From an uncultured Muribaculaceae bacterium (GTDB lineage Bacteria > Bacteroidota > Bacteroidia > Bacteroidales > Muribaculaceae): DNA of 41,921 nt. Shown here one piece after another: positions 1 through 8,210 of this stretch; within the stretch, counting starts at the first letter, position 1; every line of letters begins with the position of its first letter. The notes under the pieces are model-generated. The model did not search any database, was not told where the DNA came from, and worked only from the letters and a program-made list of their open reading frames with translations. The position numbers were made by a program, and so were the translations under genes. The stretch covers positions 1-41,921 of the forward strand of contig CAJTZS010000038.1 in assembly GCA_910584055.1 (NCBI GenBank), in the 5' to 3' direction.

Positions 1-171
1 TCCAGGGGTCAAAATTGTCTTGGCTCACAGGGTCAACCGAGCCTGGGTTTTCCAACTCACTCACAACCTCTGTATTCTGCGCTATTCTGAAATTTTGGCA
101 AAAATAAAAAGCACTGAAAATCAAGTGATTTCAGTGCTTTGCGGCGTTTTGCCATTTTCAATTGTGACCCC
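1..171. mobile_element. Probable insertion-sequence end (family uncertain)
   Basis: GGGGTCAAAATTG at 5-17 and CAATTGTGACCCC at 159-171 form a 12-of-13 inverted repeat. A third partial copy, CAGGGTCAAC, lies at 28-37. Repeated short motifs near a terminus are typical of some insertion sequences, notably the IS21 family, which is known to carry multiple terminal repeats. Between the arms there is no gene, only a strong hairpin at 108-140. The natural reading is that 1-171 is the trailing end of an element whose transposase lies to the left, outside the window. The family call is inference. A stand-alone miniature element is an alternative. Confidence 0.4.
108..140. terminator. Hairpin terminator inside the IS end
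   Basis: AAAGCACTGAAA (108-119) and TTTCAGTGCTTT (129-140) form a perfect 12-bp stem with a 9-nt loop. The A-rich left and T-rich right flanks of the stem fit a bidirectional rho-independent terminator, presumably ending the transposase transcript. Confidence 0.6.
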
Positions 172-301
172 GGAGAAGTCGGGTTATATCATATAATAAC
201 GCTGATGGTCAAAGAGTTATGATTGGAAATATAAGTATCATTCACCAATCATTCACTCCACCAAATCAATGTTCTGCGTCGATTTGTCAACCGATCCAGT
301 G

Positions 302-331
302 CAAAGTTAGCTATAAATCTCCGATATTCAA
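302..331 (-). promoter_or_regulatory. Leftward Bacteroidota-type promoter
   Basis: On the minus strand TTG (331-329), 19 nt and TAACTTTG (309-302) match the Bacteroidales sigma consensus (-33 TTG core, -7 TAnnTTTG) at the expected spacing. No open frame longer than a few codons follows before the putative IS end at 171, so the gene it once served seems to be lost or displaced. Two 9-bp ATCATTCAC direct repeats (237-245, 248-256; period 11) lie just downstream. Confidence 0.55.
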
Positions 332-428
332 TGGCATCACGCGTTAAAAATCCTTTGGGACAACTTAGTCTAAACGTCTTTTCAATTCGCACAATGCAAT
401 ATCAAATTATGATAGCACCTTTGGAGCC

Positions 429-1700
429 TTATGGCTGGAGCAAGAATTTCCATGCCGGAATAACTTCTATCCTTACGCCCTCTTTTTCTAAAATTCCTTC
501 ATCATCGTAGGTCACAATTATATTGCGACGGCACGACAGACGTGACTGCAATTTTATCAAAGCTTTCGTTTCACGTTCAAAAGTGCCTTCGGCATCATTC
601 ATCGTATAGCATACCTGGATGGCGGTCTCCGTCTGGGGAATATAGAAATCCACTTCAACCCCATGATTGTAGAAATAGACGGCATCTTTTGACCCATAAC
701 TCGAAATCAATTTCAGAGCCACCATATTTTCAAGCAGCGATGTGCGTATATCAAGAGCCAGCAGGGATATTATGCCGTTGTCAATAAAATAGTATTTCGG
801 ATTGGAAACCTTATCCGCAAGACTGTCCGCGATATTGGTGACTGGCAGTATAAGATACGCTTCGGAAGCGTAGCCCAGATAGTTTATCACCGTGCTTTTG
901 CCTATCTTCGTTCCGGTCGAGGCCACTATATTTGTCGCGCGCGTAAATGACAGCGGTTGCTTTACACTTTCTGCCAGTTTACGGAAAAGAATCCGAAGGG
1001 CAAAAACATTCTCAATCCTGTGGCGGGCGGCGATGTCGCCAAGAAATATCTTCTGATAGAGGCTCATGAGATAATCGCGCTTCACCGGCAACGTGGCACA
1101 TTCAGGGAAGCCGCCGAACTGGAAATATTCCTCGAACAGCCCCATGAATTCCCCACGGGCTGTTGTTGTCGCAGTCAGCAGTTTGTCGGCGGGATTTTTG
1201 CCATTGGCTTTAAGATATTCATCGAACTGCATGGGGAACACTTCACGGGTCATATATCTGCCACCGAGAGCCGCGTTCACATCCGTGGAAAGCATCTTCG
1301 CATTGCTTCCCGTTATGAATACCGTAAATTTGTTGTCTGCTACCCTGCGCGCAAAACGCTCCCAGCCATCGACATTCTGAATCTCATCAAGGAACAGCAT
1401 CGGGCGTTTTTCACTCAATCCTGAGTGGACTTCAAGTATCATATTAAGGTCATCTACCGTCATTCCGGCAAGACGCTCATCCTCAAAATTTATATATACT
1501 ATCTCATTCCAAGTGTATCCCGCTGCAATCAATTCCTGAATCTTTCCATAAAGAATATAGGATTTGCCGGCGCGACGCGCACCGACCAACACCTGGCGGT
1601 CAAACCCGTCAAGCGATATTCTTCGTTTGATAACCTCGTGACGCATAACCTCTTCACGGTTTTCAAGCATCACCTCGCGTAAAATTTCAGATTTTATCAT
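429..1700 (-). CDS. DUF4143-family AAA ATPase
   Basis: This 423-residue protein belongs to the widespread family of archaeal-type AAA ATPases with a C-terminal DUF4143 domain. Walker A is GARRAGKS (residues 40-47), Walker B is LFLDEIQ (about 102-108), and ITGSNAKML fits the sensor-1 region. The C-terminal part carries a PD-(D/E)XK-like pattern (VEVDFYIP then IQVCY) seen in many members, though a nuclease activity is not established for the family. The biological role is unknown; such genes are abundant in Bacteroidales genomes and mobile islands. It is transcribed away from the integrase, from its own promoter at 1725-1755, and appears monocistronic. The length is normal and the frame is intact. 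Confidence 0.85.
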   Translation of the reverse strand: MIKSEILREVMLENREEVMRHEVIKRRISLDGFDRQVLVGARRAGKSYILYGKIQELIAAGYTWNEIVYINFEDERLAGMTVDDLNMILEVHSGLSEKRPMLFLDEIQNVDGWERFARRVADNKFTVFITGSNAKMLSTDVNAALGGRYMTREVFPMQFDEYLKANGKNPADKLLTATTTARGEFMGLFEEYFQFGGFPECATLPVKRDYLMSLYQKIFLGDIAARHRIENVFALRILFRKLAESVKQPLSFTRATNIVASTGTKIGKSTVINYLGYASEAYLILPVTNIADSLADKVSNPKYYFIDNGIISLLALDIRTSLLENMVALKLISSYGSKDAVYFYNHGVEVDFYIPQTETAIQVCYTMNDAEGTFERETKALIKLQSRLSCRRNIIVTYDDEGILEKEGVRIEVIPAWKFLLQP

Positions 1701-1709
1701 TGCGGTTTT

Positions 1710-1759
1710 GTCTTATTTGCAAGACAAAATTAGGCATTTTCTGTCTTGTATGCAAGACA
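1710..1759. promoter_or_regulatory. Twin palindromic operators
   Basis: Two related 17-bp inverted repeats, GTCTTatttgcAAGACA (1710-1726) and GTCTTGtatgCAAGACA (1743-1759), are spaced 33 bp start to start, about three helical turns. One covers the -33 box and the other the end of the -7 box and the initiation region. This is the geometry of a dimeric repressor binding cooperatively. The regulator is not identified. Confidence 0.5.
1725..1755 (-). promoter_or_regulatory. Promoter of the DUF4143 ATPase gene
   Basis: Minus-strand TTG (1755-1753), 20 nt and TAATTTTG (1732-1725) fit the Bacteroidales promoter consensus. The -7 box ends 24 nt upstream of the ATG at 1700. It is overlapped by the two palindromes at 1710-1759. 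Confidence 0.6.
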
Positions 1760-1863
1760 TGGAGTGATATTTTACCCCTTTGTCAAGTCTTTTATCGTTT
1801 TTCCCACTTCGGAAACGGATAGAGGCGTGACGGCTCACGGTGTCTGCGTCGGTTATGCCGTCA

Positions 1864-1900
1864 GATGTTGTCGGTGATCCGGTGGGTCACTGACAACATC
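1864..1900. other. Strong hairpin, unknown role
   Basis: GATGTTGTCGGTGA (1864-1877) pairs with TCACTGACAACATC (1887-1900) in a 14-bp stem with one G-T pair and a 9-nt loop. There is no T-tract, so it is not an obvious terminator. It may be a recombinase or regulator site, or an RNA structure. Confidence 0.45.
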
Positions 1901-2577
1901 CGACCGCACACCGACTACGGGAGAAGGCTACACACCGATATGCCTCAACGCCTCGTGAGGATGCGCCGGAGGCGTCGCTTCCCTCCCAAGACTCCAATCG
2001 GCCAATCCGTGTGCTTGACGCCTTCTCCTTGTAAGGAATTTGAACCGTCACGCCACAATCCGTTTGTCAGGCCCACGGGAGCAAGAATGCGTATGCCGCC
2101 GATCATTCCGCACGCTCCATGTACGGTGACACCCGCATACTCGCTCTTTCCGGGGATTGCATGAGTGTTTCTTGTAGAAATAACGCCATTGAAAAACGCC
2201 GACAGGGATAAAGCCCTTTGTTGCCGGACACACTTCGATTTTCTTTTACCGATTTACATTTTCAGTATGTCTGCCGTTCAGTGTCACCACTGCGGGGCTG
2301 CGCCAGCTCTATGTTTCATGCAGAGTACAATCACCGTTCAAAGTTTATTCGCTCGTGGTTGATGAACACGACGGGACGGGGTATTCTATGGCATTCGCGC
2401 AAAAAAATCTCCAGACCTCGCTTCCCTGCGGTCGCTCACCTCGTATTTTTTTGAGCGAGACTGAAACTATTGAATGATGGTAACTGGTCATAAACGGTAA
2501 AGCATTGGTAAATAGGTTAATTTGAACGAATTTGAATGTTAAAGTATTTATAGAGATTTATTCCACCGCACTTTTTG

Positions 2578-2624
2578 TTGTGCAAATGCGTTATACTTGC
2601 ACAACTATATTCTAAATGCACAAC
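2578..2624 (+). promoter_or_regulatory. Integrase promoter with TTGCACAA operator sites
   Basis: TTGTGCAA (2578-2585) and TTGCACAA (2597-2604) are a perfect 8-bp inverted repeat 11 nt apart. A third half-site, ATGCACAA, overlaps the start codon at 2616. The sequence TATACTTG (2592-2599) is one base off the -7 consensus TAnnTTTG and lies inside the repeat. Binding here would block transcription of the integrase gene. Confidence 0.45.
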
Positions 2625-4025
2625 CGAATGGAAAGAATAACTCTATACATCCGTACAACAAAGACAGCTGGCAAGATTAAACTCCGTTTCAGACTTACCG
2701 AGGGGCGGGAAATACAGTTGTTTCACAAAAGTCAAATTGAAGCTGAGCTGTCAGATTTGAGGAAATTTAATCCTGATGGCACTCTCAAATCACGCGTAAG
2801 TATATACAACGAGGAATTGAGCAAAGCTGTCATGAAAGAGGTCGGTACTATGCGCGAGGCATACAACCAACTCAAGGCTGAAAATATGCCACTGACTGCC
2901 CAAAATTTTGAAACGAGGATAGATATGATTCTGCATCCGGATAAGTTTAATTCTTCTATGGGAGAGGAAACATTGCTGGCTCGATTTTCACGTTACATAG
3001 AAACTATGAGAACATACGGAACATTGAGCGAAGGCCGTATCAGGGATTGCCAGATTGTCCATGACGGGCTTACCCGCTATCTTACGTTCTCCAAGAAATT
3101 GAGGTGTACCGTTGATGAGTTTACGCCTGTTGACATTTTTTCGTACCGCGATTTTATAATCAACGAATACAAATTGGTTGACAAATACCCAAGTATATAC
3201 AATGGACTTCGCGGCAGAGCGATTCCGCGTAAGAAAATGAGCATCAACACAGCAGCGCACAAGCTCCATACTTTACAGGCTTTTTTCAGCGAATTGGAGG
3301 ATAATGACGAGATTGTAAAATCGCCCTTCAGACGAATGACACAGAAACGACGTAGCGAGGCTCTCAAACAGCAATATGATGACCCGATATTTCTTAGGCA
3401 GGAAGAATTCCTTGCCATACTCAATGCCCGTGACATTCCTGAGAAATTAAGGGAAACGCGGGATGCTTTTATGCTTCAATGTGCATTGGGGTGTCGTGTC
3501 GGTGATTTCCAACGAATGACGATGGATAATATTGCCATATCGGAGGAAGGAATACCCTATGTTCGCTATCTTCCTAAAAAGACGATGAAGTCACAGTCTG
3601 ACCGCAAGGAGAAGAAAACGCCATTGATGCTTTATGCACTTGAAATCGTAAAACGAACCGGTTTCAAATTTGATGTGCTTCGTTACACAGCAGGAGACAG
3701 CGGCTATAACGCCAAAATCAAGAAACTTATGAAACATTGTGGAATCGACCGGCTTGTCAATGATTTTGACGAGGCTACCGACACGATGAAACGTGTACCG
3801 CTCTACACTTTGGCAAGCACAAAGCTGGCAAGAAAAACCCATGTGGATATAGCCAACAAAGCGCAGATAAATATGTATGCCGCAGGGCTGCACTCTATCG
3901 GTAGCCGTGCTGTCGGACATTATTCCGCACTTGAAATCAAGGATTTGTTCGTTTTGATGTGTGTGGCTTTCAATCAGCCTCAATACCGGGTGGATAAATA
4001 CCTGAACGTCATATCAGAGAATTGA
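2616..4025 (+). CDS. Tyrosine-recombinase-family integrase, atypical active site
   Basis: This 469-residue protein has the layout of Bacteroidales ICE and phage integrases: N-terminal arm-binding region (1-90), SAM-like core-binding domain (about 115-245) and C-terminal catalytic domain (about 270-469). Arg I is in ALGCRVGDF (R294), the beta-hairpin Lys in LPKKTMKS (K321/K322) and Arg II in KLARKTH (R406). The usual HxxR histidine is Lys403. The GH motif is present (G434-H435), but the place where the nucleophilic tyrosine normally sits, about nine residues on, reads L444-F445. The nearest later tyrosines are Y457 and Y462. It may be catalytically altered, use a shifted tyrosine or be inactive. 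The start could also be the Met at 2628. It converges on the DUF1016 gene with only 8 bp between stops. Confidence 0.8.
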   Translation: MHNRMERITLYIRTTKTAGKIKLRFRLTEGREIQLFHKSQIEAELSDLRKFNPDGTLKSRVSIYNEELSKAVMKEVGTMREAYNQLKAENMPLTAQNFETRIDMILHPDKFNSSMGEETLLARFSRYIETMRTYGTLSEGRIRDCQIVHDGLTRYLTFSKKLRCTVDEFTPVDIFSYRDFIINEYKLVDKYPSIYNGLRGRAIPRKKMSINTAAHKLHTLQAFFSELEDNDEIVKSPFRRMTQKRRSEALKQQYDDPIFLRQEEFLAILNARDIPEKLRETRDAFMLQCALGCRVGDFQRMTMDNIAISEEGIPYVRYLPKKTMKSQSDRKEKKTPLMLYALEIVKRTGFKFDVLRYTAGDSGYNAKIKKLMKHCGIDRLVNDFDEATDTMKRVPLYTLASTKLARKTHVDIANKAQINMYAAGLHSIGSRAVGHYSALEIKDLFVLMCVAFNQPQYRVDKYLNVISEN

Positions 4026-4033
4026 GATAGTCT

Positions 4034-5149
4034 TTATTCATCATCGAGGCTGTTCTCAATGTCCTCTATTCGTGGCAGAGCCGAGGCTACATCATTGAAC
4101 AGTTTTTCGGTTTCGTATTGGGCAATCCCCATAGGCTGAGTGATGCCGCGTAAGGCGAACTCAGCCTTTTTATTGCTCTTGTTCCGGCAAAGAAGAAGCC
4201 CTATTGTTGGATTGTCAGCCGGAGTCTTTACATATTCATCCACAGCCGAAATATAGAAATTGAGTTTGCTCACAAATTCCGGCTTGAATTCGACCGCCTT
4301 TAATTCAATCACAACATAGCAATGCAGGTGCAGATGATACATCAGAATATCAATATAGTAATCATCTCCGTCAACCACTATGTTGTATTGCCGACCTACG
4401 AAAGCAAAGCCACGCCCCATTTCCATAAGGAACTCCGTTATTTTAGACGCAAGTTCCTTCTCGATGTCAAGTTCACGCTGCAATGCAAGTGTTCCTATGA
4501 AACTGAAATTATATGGGTCTTTGAAAGCATATTTTGCTAAATCCGATTGAAAGTCAGGCAATGTCGTTTCAAAATTATTAATAGATTTGCCTACGGCTTC
4601 CATGTAGCCGTTGTTGATATGGCTTATCATTGTGTCGCGGCTCCAACCGTTACGAGCCGTTTCCAAGATATAAAATGCCAAATCCGCATAGTCTTTTATT
4701 TTCGTCGGCAACGAAATATGATGATACCATGACACCAGCGTAAGGGGTACTTCTATCCAATCCTTGCCATTGGCTAATTTTGCAAGTGCCGCTTGCGAGA
4801 TTGGCCTGCCCTTGAATTTTGCAAGTGGCACTTGCAAAATTGGGAAATCTGGATAAGTGAGGGCAAATCGCTTCATATATCCCAAGTTACGTTCGGAGTA
4901 CCCCTTATCATCTGGGAATCTTGCGGAGAGGTCTTTCGACAACTGGGATATCACCTGCGCGCCCCAGCCTTGTTCCTTCTGCTTCAATACAATATCATTG
5001 CCGATGTTCCAATAGAGTTGGAGTAAATCGGCGTTGACATGGAGTGCCGCATTGAGTTTCGAGGTTTCAATCATCACCTCAATCTTCTTGCGCCATTCAT
5101 TGTAGCCGGAAGGCAGCTGTATTTCGTTTTTACTTTTTGCCGGTTTCAT
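4034..5149 (-). CDS. DUF1016/YhcG-family PD-(D/E)XK nuclease-like protein
   Basis: The product (371 residues from the Met at 5149) matches the DUF1016/YhcG family: an N-terminal DUF1016 helical domain (about 15-130, with LYWNIG and a GYSERNLGYMKRF segment) and a C-terminal PD-(D/E)XK domain (about 215-360). The likely catalytic pattern is DDYYIDILMYH followed by YVVIELKA. Family members are predicted DNases often found on mobile islands near restriction or defence genes; a precise function is not established. An upstream in-frame ATG at 5245 is less likely because the family similarity begins near the chosen start. A TAATTTTG -7 box (5162-5155) ends only 5 nt before this ATG, suggesting a nearly leaderless mRNA or another promoter. 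The gene carries two in-frame palindromic repeats (4777-4840). Confidence 0.8.
   Translation of the reverse strand: MKPAKSKNEIQLPSGYNEWRKKIEVMIETSKLNAALHVNADLLQLYWNIGNDIVLKQKEQGWGAQVISQLSKDLSARFPDDKGYSERNLGYMKRFALTYPDFPILQVPLAKFKGRPISQAALAKLANGKDWIEVPLTLVSWYHHISLPTKIKDYADLAFYILETARNGWSRDTMISHINNGYMEAVGKSINNFETTLPDFQSDLAKYAFKDPYNFSFIGTLALQRELDIEKELASKITEFLMEMGRGFAFVGRQYNIVVDGDDYYIDILMYHLHLHCYVVIELKAVEFKPEFVSKLNFYISAVDEYVKTPADNPTIGLLLCRNKSNKKAEFALRGITQPMGIAQYETEKLFNDVASALPRIEDIENSLDDE
4777..4840. repeat. Two palindromic repeat units inside the DUF1016 gene
   Basis: A perfect 25-nt palindrome occupies 4816-4840: twelve bases ATTTTGCAAGTG, a central G, then the exact complement CACTTGCAAAAT. A degenerate copy with the same left arm lies at 4777-4801, 39 bp away. 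Both are read through in frame and encode a low-complexity stretch (LQVPLAKF... ISQAALAKLANG) between the two conserved family blocks, just before WYHHISL. Confidence 0.6.
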
Positions 5150-5456
5150 GAGTACAAAATTACGAAAAATATTCAGCATTAGGGCTGTAATCCGAAATTT
5201 ATAGCTAATTTTGTGGTAGGATTGGCACAGTTCAATCCACGACATTTTGGAAAATAAGAAGCGTTATGCGTGTCTTGCGACTTGAAAACCTGAGAAACTT
5301 TCTACCGAGCAAGGATAGCATAGTGGTTCTCACGCTCATAGCGTGGGCTGCTATTGTTACATCTGCTCACCGGCTTTCTCAGGGCCTTCAAGTTGGGACG
5401 TGGCATAGTTGGCTCACGTTTTTCTTTATGGACCAATGCCGAGAGCCACGGCATGA
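5150..5456. other. Intergenic region with a doubtful short ORF
   Basis: The stretch separates the divergent DUF1016 and Crp-type genes. A 66-codon plus-strand frame (5266-5466) and a similar-sized minus-strand frame overlap, and I recognise neither. The composition is uniform with the surroundings. No clear -33/-7 pair precedes the Crp-type gene. Confidence 0.4.
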
Positions 5457-6026
5457 TTGTTTATGACGAATAACTTCAATACATATATTGAAAGCCCCGC
5501 TGTGGACTATCTTCGTGAGCTATGCTTGCGAGAGGGTGAATTATGCCAGTATGACCGAGGCGACGCTTTTTTCTCCGCCGGAACTGTGGCTCGATATCTC
5601 GGATATATAAAATCAGGCACACTCAAATATGTTGCGTACAGTGATGACGGAACTGAACATGTACTCGGACTTGAGTTTTCCGGAGAGTTTGTTACTGATT
5701 TTCCTTTTTCGTTGCGAGATCAGAAGGCAAGAACGTCGGTGATTGCGGAAACCCCATGCGAGATTTATTGTGTCTCTACGGCAACATTGGGAGAACGTCT
5801 TAAATCAGACTCCGAATTCAGGGAGATTGTGATGATGGGTACTGAGGCTGTGTTTGCCACGGTCTATGACCGATATATGGATTTGCACTGTAAGACAGCT
5901 CAACAACGTTACAACGATCTTATCTCAAAACATCCCGACTTGTTTTCTCTGTTTCCACTCAAAGATATAGCCTCTTTTCTGAATATAACGCAAACACATC
6001 TGAGCAGACTGCGGAAAAATATCTGA
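5457..6026 (+). CDS. Crp/Fnr-family transcriptional regulator
   Basis: This 189-residue protein has a cyclic-nucleotide-binding-like beta-barrel domain (about 15-125, with GYIKSGTLKYVAYSDDGTEHVLGLEFSGEF as separate strands) and a short C-terminal helix-turn-helix (about 165-189, LKDIASFLNITQTHLSRLRK). This compact form is common in Bacteroidetes. Residues needed to bind cAMP are not apparent, and no cysteine cluster for an iron-sulfur centre is visible, so the effector is unknown. The Met at 5463 is an equally good start. It precedes an outer-membrane protein and an SDR enzyme on the same strand and probably regulates them. Confidence 0.85.
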   Translation: MFMTNNFNTYIESPAVDYLRELCLREGELCQYDRGDAFFSAGTVARYLGYIKSGTLKYVAYSDDGTEHVLGLEFSGEFVTDFPFSLRDQKARTSVIAETPCEIYCVSTATLGERLKSDSEFREIVMMGTEAVFATVYDRYMDLHCKTAQQRYNDLISKHPDLFSLFPLKDIASFLNITQTHLSRLRKNI

Positions 6027-6110
6027 TTCGGATCCCTTTTCAACATTTGTTGAAGATTATTGTTGCAAAACGCCGTTACTTTGCGTCATGAATTAAAGAA
6101 CCATTCCAAT

Positions 6111-8207
6111 ATGAAGATAATACTTCTCATTAGCCTCTCTTTGTTATGCGCTACCAACATTATGGCGCAGACTGAGATGCCCGACAGCATCAAGACGCAA
6201 AATCTCAACGAGGTTGTGGTTGAGGGTCAGATGCAAAATGTCAGACCAGCAGTTTCGACCTATCTGCCCGGCAACAATCAGAAAAAATCTGCACAAGATG
6301 CCATAGATTTGCTGTCGCAGATGGGCATTCCACAGATTCGGGTCAATCCTGTTTCCAACTCAGTTCTCACCCTTAACGGACAGCCTGTCTCAATCTACAT
6401 CGACATGCAGCCTGCAACACAGGAACAGCTTGAAGCTCTCCGCCCTGAGGATGTGAAAAAAGTTGAGTATCTCGTATATCCAACAGACCCTCGCTATCAG
6501 CATAAACCATACGTTGTGAATTTCACGTTAAGGCGATATGAGTTTGGCGGTTATTTCAAACTTACTGGACGTGGCAACATAATGGCCGGTTCTGGAAGCG
6601 GGCTTGCCTATGGAAAATTGGCATACAAGCGTATGACATACGACATGATTGTGTCTGACAAATACACTGACCGCCATAATCAGGGAACCGACAGAACGCA
6701 GATTTTCCGTTTCCCTGTCACTGATGGAACAATGGAAGAGGTTATACGCGAAAATAAAATTGGTTATAGCCGATTACAGCAAAACAACCTCGGTATTTCC
6801 TTTCGCGCTATCTATGGCACGGACAAAATGTCTATTTCCAACATATTATCGCTTGACGCCACCAATAGACCGCGTCTTAACTCCAACGGAACAGTAACAT
6901 TCACCCCTAAGATATATCAGACATCCGACTATATTTCTACATCAAGTTCGAATGTGATATATCCCACATGGACCGGCAACTTCTACTTTGACCTTGGCAG
7001 GAATTACCAGCTGAATGCAGTTACCAAACTGCAATATCAGAAGACAAAAAGCAAAAGTCTTTATCAAGGCGCGGGCGAAACGTCAATTAATACCAATGCA
7101 AGCGATGAGGCTGCAATGGGGCAAATCATGTTGCAGGTCAACAAGGCGATAAACGAGCGTAATGTGGTTGATTTGCAAGGCTATTACATTTTCAACAATG
7201 ATAAGGTAAAATATTCCGGCTCCACCATTTCGACTGAACGTTTCCATCAATTGGCATACGGCGCAATGGCTGGCTATACTTTTCAGACTGAAAAATTTTA
7301 TGGCCGGTTTGAAGGTGGTTTGATTGGTGAACGCAACGAAATCAACGGCACAAGTATGTCGGATGCTGTGCCTCTTTTTAATCTTGACGCTCAATATGCC
7401 TTCAATCAGAAACACTCCCTGAATCTTACTGCAAGCTTTAACAGCAATTTTGTTGACTTGTCAGACAAGACTCCGACTGTTATTCAGGAAAACGAGTTGC
7501 TGTATAAGACGGGTAATCCCGAACTGAAAAACACACGTTGGAGTTCAGTTGACCTGCAATATACTTGGCTTCCTAACAATCGGTATCAGATTTCTGCTTC
7601 GGGTGGATGGAGCCGATATTTCGACAGACCTGTACCTTTGTTCACGCCTGACGGACCTGACGGCATGATGCTGCGCTCGATTGTCAACAGCGGTGACTGT
7701 CAGAATTTCGACATCGGCGTTTCGTTTACCGGACGCTTTTTCAATCGCTCGCTTGTGTTGCAGGTACAGCCGCGAATGTGGTTCAGTAAACTCACCGGTA
7801 TTTATAGCGATACATACAATTATCTGATGGTGTCGGCCAGCGCGACATATTATCTGAAATCATTCTATGCCTCGTTGTATTTCTCCACTGCCGACCGGGG
7901 ATTAATGCAGTATTCTCTTCATGACACATTCTATCGCGGTAAGTCAGCTTATCAGCTAAAATTTGGATGGCGTAACAACAATTGGAATGTCAGCGTGTCA
8001 GCAGTCAACATCTTCCGTAAAAACTGGGTTGACCAGACATCAAGCCTTACAAGCAGATATTTTGACCAATACAACACTGTATATAATTCCAACAGCCACC
8101 AGTTTGTCAACATCACGGCAAGCTATACATTCGGTTTCGGGAAGAAAGTGCAGCGTGGCAACGAAGTCCAGACTGTCACTTCCTCCGGCTCTGCGATAAT
8201 GAAGTAG
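6111..8207 (+). CDS. Outer-membrane beta-barrel protein (TonB-receptor-like)
   Basis: From the Met at 6111 the product is 698 residues and begins with a clear signal peptide (MKIILLISLSLLCATNIMAQ). A plug-like N-terminal region follows (about 20-150: LNEVVVEGQ, then SAQDAIDLLSQMG and VSNSVLTLNGQPVSIYID), then a long series of amphipathic aromatic strands to the C terminus, as in the Bacteroidetes outer-membrane beta-barrel family related to TonB-dependent receptors. No carboxypeptidase-like N-terminal domain and no paired SusD gene are present, so a SusCD nutrient importer is unlikely. The substrate is unknown. TTACTTTG (6078-6085) may be its -7 box. The frame extends upstream to 6060, but that would bury the signal peptide. 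The SDR gene follows after 3 bp. Confidence 0.82.
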   Translation: MKIILLISLSLLCATNIMAQTEMPDSIKTQNLNEVVVEGQMQNVRPAVSTYLPGNNQKKSAQDAIDLLSQMGIPQIRVNPVSNSVLTLNGQPVSIYIDMQPATQEQLEALRPEDVKKVEYLVYPTDPRYQHKPYVVNFTLRRYEFGGYFKLTGRGNIMAGSGSGLAYGKLAYKRMTYDMIVSDKYTDRHNQGTDRTQIFRFPVTDGTMEEVIRENKIGYSRLQQNNLGISFRAIYGTDKMSISNILSLDATNRPRLNSNGTVTFTPKIYQTSDYISTSSSNVIYPTWTGNFYFDLGRNYQLNAVTKLQYQKTKSKSLYQGAGETSINTNASDEAAMGQIMLQVNKAINERNVVDLQGYYIFNNDKVKYSGSTISTERFHQLAYGAMAGYTFQTEKFYGRFEGGLIGERNEINGTSMSDAVPLFNLDAQYAFNQKHSLNLTASFNSNFVDLSDKTPTVIQENELLYKTGNPELKNTRWSSVDLQYTWLPNNRYQISASGGWSRYFDRPVPLFTPDGPDGMMLRSIVNSGDCQNFDIGVSFTGRFFNRSLVLQVQPRMWFSKLTGIYSDTYNYLMVSASATYYLKSFYASLYFSTADRGLMQYSLHDTFYRGKSAYQLKFGWRNNNWNVSVSAVNIFRKNWVDQTSSLTSRYFDQYNTVYNSNSHQFVNITASYTFGFGKKVQRGNEVQTVTSSGSAIMK

Positions 8208-8210
8208 GAT

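Larger units (their letters stand above)
1701..2615. other. Intergenic region without a convincing gene
   Basis: Apart from the ATPase promoter, this 0.9-kb stretch holds a 14-bp imperfect hairpin (1864-1900) and the integrase promoter/operator (2578-2624). Open frames up to about 100 codons exist, but they have arginine/proline-rich, unstructured translations, overlap each other on both strands and resemble no family I know. An element end or attachment site next to the integrase could lie here; none was recognised. Confidence 0.5.

Noticed and set aside
957..1682. Plus-strand open frames of 85-155 codons
   Set aside because: They are antisense to the DUF4143 ATPase gene, which has clear Walker motifs. 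Their translations are low in family character.
1865..2454. Overlapping plus- and minus-strand frames (60-100 codons) upstream of the integrase
   Set aside because: Arginine/proline-rich translations, no start signals, mutual overlap and no known family.
5266..5466. 66-codon plus-strand frame between the DUF1016 and Crp-type genes
   Set aside because: It overlaps the Crp-type start, has no promoter or recognisable domain, and a comparable frame exists on the opposite strand. A remnant cannot be excluded.
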